Part shown: piece by piece, positions 44,074-56,000 of the stretch
Layout of the letters: each line of letters opens with the position of its first letter
How positions within the stretch are numbered: the stretch's first letter is position 1
Assembly: GCA_025267735.1 (NCBI GenBank)
Contig: CM046308.1
Span: 40,351,267 to 40,415,266 of the forward strand
DNA from: Mactra quadrangularis
Lineage: Eukaryota; Mollusca; Bivalvia; Venerida; Mactridae
Reading direction: 5' to 3'
Length of the DNA stretch: 64,000 nucleotides
Notes under the pieces: generated by a model
Told to the model about the DNA's origin: nothing
The model's input: the letters and a program-made list of their open reading frames with translations, nothing else
Database searches by the model: none
Program-made: the position numbers and the translations under genes

Positions 44074-47000
44074 GTATTTTTTTTTTCTATAATACTTACA
44101 AGTGCTTTTTTGTATCACATGTGTCAAAAATACTGTACATGTACATGTGTGTAAGGAGTCGAAGTATATTTAACCCCACTGATTTAAATTGATCCTGTAT
44201 ACAGAAAAACTTTGGTGAGTATTTAAATCAGTGGGTTTAATTAATGCGCCTCTGATGATAGAATAAAATTTAACAATACAAACAGGTAACTCTTCTTCAA
44301 CACGGTAGAATGGCGAGTTTCTCTAAAATAGACCTAATCCGGAATTCAAATTTATGGGGTTTTCCCTCCGTGCACAGGCGGTACAAACTAAGTTTTCTAA
44401 ACATTATTGCTAAATAGCACGAACTATGGATTAAATCCTATTATTCTTTGTACACATGTATTCATTGTAATGGTGAAAGTTTGTTTGTACCGGAGGGGAA
44501 AACCCAAATATTTGACTTCCGGATAGTCTATTGGGAACAACTACCAAAAACAATGGTGCAAGCTGGTAGGAGAGACTGTTGTTAGTAGTTGATATGTGTT
44601 AGAATCCGACAATATTAACCTGAGCTTGACCATTTATGCAAGAATATAATAAACTCAGTTTTTACAGTCTTTTTTGTCTTCATTTGTAATTCACACTTTA
44701 TTATAAGCTTTCACCAAAATACATGTGCTTAACAAATAATTTTGATTTCATTAGAATAAATACTTTGAAACTGTGTCACAATATTGCAGACTTGCGTGTT
44801 TCCCCCAAAACTAGTGTGTCCAAAATTTGAAGTAAACTAACATGCCACTTATACAAAATTGATTCATTGTCACATAAGTTGTTATAAACACTACGGTTAT
44901 ACGGAAACTCACAATTTAATGTAAGTTTAGTGTGTAATTATTATAACTATAATGTAGTTCAAGCTCAGGTTAATATTGTGCACTATACATAAAAATCAAA
45001 CACATCTTCAAGATGCCCATGTGTTTATTTATATCACATACAATTCACATAATTTGACAATAACTAAAGTTCATTTCTTTCATCAGGTTAAGGAGTTTGT
45101 CAGACAGAAGATTGATTGGCACAATTACAAACAGATAGCCGAAGATGAGGCCCGTGTAGGACCCGGTGAACAAGGGGCTGCTGTTATACTGAGTGCCGAG
45201 GAGGAGAAACTAAAAGATGACCTTTATAAAGTGAATGGATTTAATGCTTTCGCTAGTGATAAAATATCTTTACAAAGATCTATAAAAGATATCAGACATC
45301 CTAGGTATGTATAACTTCAACATTATACATGTATAAGGCCAACTATGCAGTCTTGAATCTATGGGTGAGAGCATTGATTAACATGTGTTCATATCAATGA
45401 TTAGAAGTAAATTGCCAAGTGAAGTTCTCTTTCAACTTGAAATAATAAAAGGAGCCGAAAATAAATAGTCAATAGAAATACTGTGTCATTGTTTACCATT
45501 TTGGGGCAAAAATTTTGCCCCATTCCCCTTCCTAAAATGTATGTGTTTTCCCAAGCCTGAAGTATAATTTTCTTGTTTTTAAAGTGCTGTACTTTTCATT
45601 CATTTTCAAAATTTTAAAAAAGGATATTGCTTCAATAATGGAAATTTTAAGAAAGAAGACAGACATTAGGGCTGTCACGATACGCCAGAAATGTATTGCG
45701 GTATATTGGGATGCACGCAAACTGTATTGCGATACGTTACACGATATATTGCTTTGCAAACAAAAGACAGGTTGCATAATACTTCTGTCTTAAAGAACTT
45801 ATTCAACTGTTCAGTATTGAATTATGTTACAGGATTTTGTAGGGAAATTGTCTGTAGCAGACAGGAGAAAAACTGGGCATTTTAAGAATTATGGGTACAT
45901 TCCGAATGCGCCCAGACTGGTTAAATTCTCTGAATTCAATGAAAATAAGAAATATCGCTAAATACCGGTAGGTTAAATTTTTACTGCAGTATGTATTGCC
46001 GCAGCTGCATATTGCAATATACTTGTATATCGTGACAGTCCTAACAGACATGTTCCTTAAAAAATGTTACTTAATTGTGGATGGTATTTTAGCATTGAAC
46101 ATAGTACATAGAGATAAGATTTTCCCCAATTTTTTTTTGCTGTTGTAAAAATTCACAAGAGTTTGGAATAACTAATCGCCCAAAGGTGGTTTTTGCTGGG
46201 GAACTTTTTTGTTGTTGAAATTAGGTTGTTCCAAGGTTTCCAAAATTAAATTTAATTTTCATCTCTAGATATTTTTAATGACATACATATTAATTATTTG
46301 ATAGCCAAGGGCAATATTTTAGTATGTTCAAATATGCATGTTATAATTAAGATATTTTAAGTTAAAAATATCCATGATACCCTATTGTTATTTTGATGTT
46401 TTTATGTGTTTATTTTAGCCTCAAGTTAAATGCAAATATTGCAAACTGTCGAATATGGAAAATACAGTAGCTTCCTCTGATTACACATGTCAGGGTCATA
46501 TTGCGATATATCATACTGAGCTACGATTTGTATCGAGACCCGACATATCGATATTGTATTGATATATCGACATATCATCTCATCCATATTATTGACACAC
46601 ACACATTTGGATAACCAGCACACTGCTGGTTAAAATCATGTCCAAAACCTACCTTGTTCTCTCCTTGTGCAAAAACTGTTTTTTACAATCCAGCTATAAG
46701 AAATAAATTAGTATATTATACTAACATAAAGTTTACACCAGCTTTGTAATATCATTGGTTAAAAGCAACTAAGTTCTAACTCTGTTTTACTGCATTATTC
46801 AGCTGGCTTGAAAATATACCCAATCTTTTTATATCTTTTATTTTAAAAAAAATAGGCATTACACCCCACTATCCCTTAAACCTTATGATCTGGTTGGAAT
46901 TTTTTATTGTTTGATAAATTTTAAAAAAGAGATTCAACTTTTCAGTCACTGACCTAACACCAGGTATGCCCGAAGTAACTGGTTTACAGCTATTTCCTTA

Positions 47001-50000
47001 GATTTATCCTTTCCAGCAATGATTAGTATGTAGACTGACTGCCATGATCATGATATATAACCTATACAATGCAAAGGTTCCGAAAAGTGCTTGTCCAAAA
47101 GACCTGACCAGTAAAATTTCAGGTGGTCCAGTAAAAAGTCTGTTGTAGCTGGTCTGAATGTCTGATTAAATTTCATTTTTTTAATTCAAAATGAGGACAA
47201 CTATCGACTTCTTTATCATACTTCTCGGTAAATGTTGAACTAATTTTGATGTTGGTCTTCAGTTAAAAGTTAAAATAATGACTAAGTAGCAACTAGAAAA
47301 CAGTAATAATAAGTCATAATGTTTTGACTTGTTCTTAGTATTCCAATTAATATTAAAACATTGTTGTTAAAGATGATAAAATCTGTCATTTTGATAATTT
47401 CTTCAGGTCCAGTGAAACCTGATTCAGTCCAGTGATTCTTCCAAGGTCACTGGACCGAATGTCCAGTAATGTCGAAACACTTATCGGAATGTCTGCTATA
47501 CAATGTGTTGCTATGATGTATAACCAATTCAAAAAAAAGAAATAGAAAATCAAGTTACAAAGTTAGAGGAGTGTTGTATACGTCAGATGACAAATTAACC
47601 TTTTATCTAGTATTTTCATCTCATATTTTTATATACAAATGTACTAATGTACTATGGTTATAGCCTCAAGCTTTCATTCTCCACAATGTCAACTTTCTTA
47701 TCTGATTAACAACATCTAAAACAACAACAACAACAACAACAAGATATTTAAAATAATAATAGGGATGTTGATATTGTATTGTATACGTGGCTAATTATAC
47801 ATGTTGTATAATATATCATTATAATTATATAATTATGTAACATATTAATTATATTGCCCTTTTCATGATACATGTAGTAATGATTATAAAGACTTTATTT
47901 AACAAGGCTACACATAAATCCAATCTTCCATGTTTTTTTACGATATTTACATCGAGAAATTCATATCATGAATTAGCAAAAATAAGTAAAATGCAACAAA
48001 GTTGCACTAGCCTGAAATAAAAACATCAAAATAAGGCCTTAAACTAAAAAATACTTTGTTTGCCCTTTACTGACCCTATATTGTTGGGTTGGTAGGTAGG
48101 AAAAACTTTTTTTCAATGATTTACACATGGAACCTAAAGCAGAATTATTAGCATTAAGAAACTACTGGAAAGTATTTATGATGAGAGGTCGTGATCAATA
48201 AAAAAAAACAGCACTCATATTTTTCGAATTTTTTTGCGAAACACAGTGGGCAGGGGGATAGGGTGGTCATCTGGTGTCATTAACAATTGCCTTAAAGTTT
48301 TTCTTTACCATATATTTCTGCCATTTATTGTCAGATCTTTATGAAACTTCATACAATGATAACATACCATGTGATGAACAGAATTAAAAAGTAACCACAA
48401 CTCTACCTCCCTTATTATGGATTATTTCCCTTTATAAATTTTACATTAAAGTTTTTTAATCCGGCTTTAATGTGGGTTCCACATTACATTTCTTGTTATC
48501 ATTTTAGTATCATTTTTTTAAAATATATTTTTTATTCTACTGACATTCTCATAGATGTTTCCTTTCCACATGATAAAAACTTTTTACTAAAATGTCTACA
48601 ACTTGACTCCCTAACATACTTACTTACAAATCTGCCTCTGTAGTTCATTTACATTTTCCATTTATTTTTATTACTCTAGCTGTAAAGAAATGAAGTATTG
48701 GAACAAATTACCTAACTGTAGTATTGTAGTACCATTCCATAATGAACATTGGACTACATTGTTACGTCTAACATACAGTGTCATTAACAGAGCACCGGCG
48801 GAACTTCTACATGAAGTTATACTTGTTGATGATTTCAGTACTAAAAGTAAGCACTCTTCTTTTTTCTTTAGACCTTAACCCCCTGCCTTTAAAGTTTTGA
48901 AAATGCTATAGCCCAAATTACAATTAGTTAATAACAGTTTTCTACATCAAATTTCATTTTCAGAACCCCTCTACCTTTCCTACTTAACCTATTATGGTTC
49001 TTTACTCTTACTTAGCTGCCCGGCTAGCTCAATTGGTGGCACGCAAGTCTACTGATCGAGGGGTCGTGGGTTAGATTCCCCGGCAGGGCATACTTTCGTG
49101 GAGTTTGGTCATGAAATTATTTCTACGACCATTCTCCCTCCTACCAATGATTTTTAATTATGTAGGGCAGTTGTCAGTCACTGACGTAAGTATGTGCTTA
49201 GTAGTTGGTTAACAGCTGAATCCAGAGATTTAGCCTTTCCAGGAGGTGTAAGTAGGTTGACTGACCGCCATTATATGACCTATAAAATGTGTTGCTACGG
49301 CGTTAAACCCAACAAAACAAACAAACTTTACTCTTACTTAATACCAAAAGTGTTAAGTATTAGGCTTATGTATAAACATAGGTTAATAATGACAGTTTAT
49401 CCAAAATATGTATGAGCCAATTCGATAATAAAGCCATTTTAAGACTTTTCACCCACCTTATACAGTACCCACCAAAAGTTTGGAGACATTTTCACTTTGT
49501 AGGCCTACTGAATAACTTTAATCTAAAATTTGATTACTGTTTATTCAGAAACTCTTTTTAGTTTTGCTATAATTTTTGGTTGTCATTATAATTATAACTG
49601 AGACTCCAAAAAAAGCTGTTATGGAAAATAATTATAATAAGCATGATTTTGTAGGCTTTAGAATGTCAGGTGCTGACTTTTAATGTGTTGCATTCATCAA
49701 AATTGTTTTTATTTTATCACTAACCAAATATATGTAAATTAATTATTCAACAAATATAAACATCAAAATTCAAGAATTGTGGTAAATTTCTTTTGTCTCC
49801 AAAGTTTTGGTGGGTACAGTATATATACACTGGGGTCCATAAGTTTCTTTACACATTTGATGTTTTCATATTTTCTTTGAAAACTTGACATTTTTAGATA
49901 ATTTAATAAGTATGCAATAAAAGTCACTTTTCAATAAAAACTACCAGTACATTTTGACAAAAAAGGAGATACTATGAAAGATCATTGTTGAAGGCTCATG

Positions 50001-53000
50001 TTAAAATGTATATTAGTTGTGAAACTAACATGTTAAGTATATCAAAGTTTAATCTAAAAAGAAATAGTTTTACATGTGTAAAGAAACTTTTGGACCCCAG
50101 TGTATAGTCTACCCTGCATAGTTTTGAAGCTAGGTTATCAAACTTGGTGAAACTTAGTTGATTTATTGTTCATTTTGTGATTGTTATGCTGTACCATCCA
50201 TAAATACCTTTACACTTTTGTTAATGTTTGATTTGTTTTTAAACTTTTACCAATACTTGATATTCAATATAAATCTTCATTTAAAGTTATATATTTATAT
50301 GATTTTATAATAGACTACGTGTATATCATGCTAAATCATAAATATGAACTGCATTTTTTTTTAAATACATTGCCATTTGCTAAATGTTTTGATCCAGTAA
50401 ACTTTCATTCCATCCAGTAAATAATCCATTTTGCTGGACTGAATGTTCAGTGCTGACCAAAGTTTTTCGTGAAGACTGCTAATGCATCTACAATGAAATT
50501 TAGTAGTATTGATGAAAAACTAGTTGGTGTTTTTTTACATGTTTAAAGGTATTTATAGAAGGTATTGTATATCTGCAATGTATTCATTTTGTCTGTAAAT
50601 CTTCATGTAGGAGCAAAAGTCCAGTCATAGAACCCGTGCTTAGAGATCGAGAGGTCCTGGGTTCGAATCCCACTAGGGGCACTGCTAATTTCCTTGAGCA
50701 AGAAATTTACCTGCGATTGCTTCTCTCCACCCTGGTGTAAATTGGTACCTGTTAGGGTCATGCACTGGATGCTATGGCTGCAATCTGTGCCGTATGTTAA
50801 CAGTTGGTGTGTGACTCGATGATCTGGGAAGTTAATGTCAGGAGTCGACTGAATAGTGATACTAGAAGTAGACTTCAAAAACCTTGCTTTAACTATTAAC
50901 TTTAACATGTATTTGGAGGAAATTAAGGTGGGTCGGTACCTTACTCAAAGAAAAAAACGATAAAAATATTATGTTCGCCGATTATGATAAAAGTTGGCAG
51001 GCAGATACCTTCATGCCTCTTGTTTGTTTTTCTGGTAACCTTAGTGACGTTGTCGTTTTTTCACGATGTCATGGATGTCACAATGGTTCGCGCTAAAAAC
51101 AGGCATGCAAGTACATTAAACCCACATATTTAAAGTTTTGAATGGCCGAGGACAATGATAATTATAACAAAATTTTTCTGAATTGTTGTTGCGTACAACT
51201 ATTTTGTTCCAATTATCTACATATCACGTCAGTCATAAATATTGTACATTTCATCACTAAATTCAGCGTTTTCACCTCTAAAAGTTTTCACCAATTGCCG
51301 AGTTATAACGTTTATTTTCAATAAACGCAGAACGGTGGTCAAATTCTTTGTGCAATTTTTGAAAAGTACTCACTTTTTGTGTTCGCCAACTTTTATCATG
51401 ATCGGTGAACATAATATTTTTATCGTTTTTTTCTTCGAGTAAGGTACCGACCCACCTTAAGGCTTTTTGGCTGACAGATAGATATAAAAGTCTTTGTTGA
51501 AAACTTTATGTATCACTTATTCTGTTTGTTTTTTTTATAGAATTTTTGAAAGATGACTTGGACAATTATATGAAGGAACATTTTGGTAACAAAGTTAAAG
51601 TTATACATGCTGAAAAAAGAGAGGGTCTTATCAGAACTAGGTTGTTAGGGGCCAAACATGCTACAGGGGATGTGATACTATTTTTAGATTCACACGTTGA
51701 AGCCAATGTTAATTATCTACCACCTTTATTAGGTAAGTATATTTGACACAAATCTATTATAAGTAGAACTGTATCACAGTCTGATTAAAACCTGATCTAA
51801 AATTTTCCGCTCAACTACTCGCTAATTTAGATCTTGCCTTTTTCAAACGAGGGTCACGTTCAGGTGACCTTTTCTCATCGTAATATAAACGACAAAATTG
51901 TAATGATATGTAACTTGTTTACATCACGCAATTTGAAATGAGCCGTCCAATTGCAGACTGTGAATAATGCCGCTGTTAAATTAGTTTGCAAACCATGGTC
52001 TAAAAATAGAAATTACGAAATCAAAATGTTATTAATAGTGTTTCATCTAGATGAAAGCTACGCATTGATTAGTTGACATAAAGGTCATCTCGACGTGACC
52101 CTCCATTGAAATAGTAGAGATCCTGTAGGACAATGCTCTACAGGATATCTGTTTACGGAGATTGCACTGAAACAATTACTAAAATCCTGTGACGGCCAGT
52201 GTCATTTAGGTCAGACCTTTATATTTTTTTCGTCATACAAAAATCCTGACCCTAATTTTTCAGAAATTGAAAAAAAAAATCTTGATTTTAAATTTTTATT
52301 ATTTTATTACCCACTGTACTAATTTTACTAATTGACATCTTATAATTATTTTTTTATTATTTTTAGTACCTACTGTACTCATTTTTTAAAGGAAATTCTC
52401 ATTAGAAAAAAATATCAAAAGGGTGGCCTTATTGATATATGCTTTCCTGTAGAGTACTGGGATTTTTAACAATAAAATAAAAATAAATATTCCACTGTTT
52501 TGAAACAATGAAAGTAAATTTATTATACCCCCGCTTCGAAGAAGAGGGGGGTATACTGTTTTACCCTTGTCCGTGTGTGCGTCCGTCCGTCCGTCCGTCA
52601 CAAAATTTCCGTCACAGTTTTCTCAGCAACTATACCATGCAGCAGCCTGAAGCTTTGCATATTGCTTCATCCTATAGTCCCATGTGGTGTAAAGCGATTT
52701 CATGCTCCTTACTCATCTACTTCCTGTTTGTCGCATATTTTTAGATTTTGGCGGGGGTATCACTAGTGAGCATTAGCTCACAGATTTACTTGTTATTTTC
52801 ACTGTTAGGATGTGCTGTTCTGAAGGCATATCAGACTTAAACAATGAATAAGGCCAGTTTGAAGCATAATCTATAATAAACAGAAAATTTGTTTACATGT
52901 ATTTCTTTGTAAGATATATTTATTTCTCTCGTGAGCTAGGTATATTGTATTTCACTCATGGCTATGCCACTCAAAAAATATTGCATCCTTAGCTTACTGG

Positions 53001-56000
53001 TCAAATAAAAATCGATCTTACATGGAAATAATATAATAAACTGTTATCCTACCACCCACTGTAGACAGATTTTATTATATAGTTCATTTTATCTCGGTTC
53101 TCGTAATGGCCTAGTTTCATTGGTAGCTAGATTAATGCTATTCCAGGCTTGTTATTAATTTGGTATTGACTTCAAAGTATAATTTAGAACAAAACATGCA
53201 GTCAGAGTGTTCACCAAGTATAGTTGAGTTCACAAAAGTAGCTTAAAAACATCTTGTTGAAATTACATGGAAATTACATAGAAATTTACATTGATCAGGG
53301 TTTTGGTTGGCATATACTTTTGTCAGTGACTGACATCTGCCTTACTTGATTAAGAATCATTGGTAGCTGGGAGAATGGCTGTAGAAATAATTTCATGACC
53401 AAGCTCCATGGAAGTATGCCCCCCCCCCCCACTCCTGTAGGTCAGTAAACTTGTGTGCTACCTACTGAGCTAGCTGGGCAGCTTATGAGTCTATAAAATC
53501 AATCATTTAGGTTTTGGAATTTTAGAAAATTCTATTGTGTCCAAACTTTTGGGTGGCACTGATCATAGGTATATTCTCAAAGACTGTTCAATTAGGGACT
53601 TTAGTCAGTTATCTTTCCCTGATAAAATCTGAAGCAATCCAATTGGTAAGTAGGTCCTTACAGTTGGAATCCTCAGATTTTATCATTGATTTCCTATGTA
53701 AGGGTAACAAAATAGTTCATCTAATATCTTTCTTGTTAATGAAGATATTAACAGAAGTGATGGAATTTAGATAGTTCTTTAACTTAAAAATAATTAGCTT
53801 GAATTTCAAACAAATTAAATGATATACAAAAAAGTTATTTAAGATTAAATTTGGCAAGTTGACATTGAAAAGTAAGGGTAAAATCCGAGTTATCCAACTA
53901 ATTAGACCTACCTATTTTGAAGAGTATACAAGGGGAAATAACTGACTAAAGTCCCTTATTTCTAGCCATGAACTTTCAAATTTGCTACAAATAATTCAAT
54001 CTGATTAAAACCCGATCTACAATTTTACACTCGCATACTCGCTAATGTAGATCTGGCCTTTTCCAAACGAAGGTCACGTTCAGACGTAACTTGTTTACAT
54101 CGTCTACTTCACGAAATTTGAAATGAGCTGCCCAATCGCAGACTGTGAATAATACCGCTGTTAAATCAGCATGCAAACATCGGTCTAAAAATAGAAATTA
54201 CGAAAATCAAAATGTGATTAATAGTGTTTTCGTCTAGATGAAAGCTACGCATTGATTGGTCGACACAAAGTTCATCTCGACGTGACCTTGCATTGACTAA
54301 GTAGAGATCCAGTACGACAACGCTCTACAGGATCTCTGTTTACGGAGATTGCAAATAATTTTAATCAAATTGAATGATTTTTCAAGCTTCAGTTATGTTG
54401 TATATAAGTACAGGTCGTCCACGTAAACATTGCGTATACAAACATTGCCGGTTTCATTACACACAGATATTTAGGGGTGAGATATTTTTACAACTTTAAA
54501 GTGAAGTTAGTTTACACTTATTTTATAAACACTTCAATATATAAAATTTATAATGTGCATATGCACATTTTTAAAATAAATGTTAAATATCAAAGTTGTA
54601 CGTTTTAATCCGTAAAATGCTGTTCATGCATCAGCTTATTTACCTATTCAGTTGGTAAGTTCATTGTTTAAAGTACAAAAACACGCATGACCTAGAATAC
54701 GACCTGTAGATATATTGTATCTTTTATATACAAGGAAATAAAATAAACATATTAAACTTCACCTACTGCACATAATTACATTGTATGAATAAATCACTTC
54801 ATTCATTCCCCCCCAAACTATTCATTCAGTAGGTTGTTGGGACAACCTTGTGACACTTACGAAAAATCTTTCTATGAGTGTAAGGCCTATTAATACATAA
54901 AAACACTGGATTGTCCTTAATTGTTCCAGGATGTTTAAATCAGCAGGACATTTGAAATAAAATTTCAATATAATTAGAGTTGAAACTTTTGTAAAATGTA
55001 CCTTCATTTAATTTTTTTATTTTAGTTTACAATTTTGGTACAGTGTTAGATTTATTTTTTTCAAATCAACTTGCCCAAGGAGCAAGTTTAACCTGGCATT
55101 ACCTTGCCCCCAGTACCTTTCAGTTGCCCTAACACTTATCGTCTATTTTTGCCATTTTTTTTAACCCGGGTCGATAGCGCTGTTGGTAGAGCGCCGGGAT
55201 TTGGATACTTGTGCCCGAGGGAGTGCGGGTTCGAATCCCACCCGGGGAGGTTATACCCTTCCATGAAAATTTAACAATAATCATAATGTCGATTTTCCTC
55301 CATTGATTAGATAATATGGAGAAGTTTCCAGCCTTGTGGAAGGGTAGGTGAGTACTGGTTATAGACAATGGTCCAGAAAAGCTAGGTTAGGTGCGCTGGA
55401 CGCCGTGAAATGACCTAAATTGTGTTGATACGGCGTTAACTCCAATAAATAAAATAAAAAATATTTGCCGTTTTTATTACTGAATTAACAACTTTGGCAG
55501 TAATAACTTTAATATTTTATTTTCCTTTTTTATAAGAAACATTTTATATCTGCATTACATTACATAAATTTTGAAAAATTGACTATATTGAGAAGAACAA
55601 ATATAATGCAATCAATCAGAAAACAACCAATGAAACTTTTGAATAATGACTTTTACCCAAAATTTGGCTTAAAGTCCCAAAATGCTGACTTGCCAGGCGG
55701 AACAGCTACTATTGTTACCAACTTGTCCTGTTGATTTTCAACTTGGCAGGGCGAGTGGACAAGTGATTATTTCTAACACTGTGGTATGATGATAATATTT
55801 AAAATTTTAATATTTAAAATTAAAACAGAATTTAAAAATAATTTTTTAGAAATGTCATCAATGCTTGACTATTTTTTTTTTTAAAAGAGATTTTTTAGAC
55901 AACTAAAATGCACTAAAATATGTTAGGGTTAGGGTTAGTATAATATATACAACATTTTCTATCAATGACAGCTCTAGTGTTTACATTGTCTATGTATAGA

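Larger units (their letters stand above)
45305..48679 (+). other. GALNT intron 2
   Basis: Contains a hAT-like MITE (45667-46043), a SINE-B fragment split by another MITE (46962-47530), an (aac)n run near 47720-47742, and a minus-oriented copy of a dispersed repeat (48224-48503). Bases 46050-46940 and 47530-48220 are AT-rich with no recognisable feature beyond degenerate gatatatcg-type sequence around 46500-46570. Confidence 0.85.
48847..51540 (+). other. GALNT intron 3
   Basis: Contains SINE-B (49016-49325), two adjacent Tc1/mariner-type MITEs (49461-49821 and 49826-50104), SINE-C (50608-50890) and a TTAA-flanked element (50927-51456). Bases 50105-50600 are AT-rich. A 'gtccagtaa/ctggactgaatg' segment at 50395-50470 resembles the right end of the 47.1 kb MITE. 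Confidence 0.85.

Noticed and set aside
52386..52766. ORFs with CVRPSVRPS runs (also 60490-60796)
   Set aside because: They come from the gtccgtccgtcc part of the 'taccccc' element.
55180..55250. tRNA gene (A- and B-boxes present)
   Set aside because: The acceptor stem does not close, and the SINE body follows directly. The same holds for the heads at 1035, 37958, 38261, 49016 and 50608.
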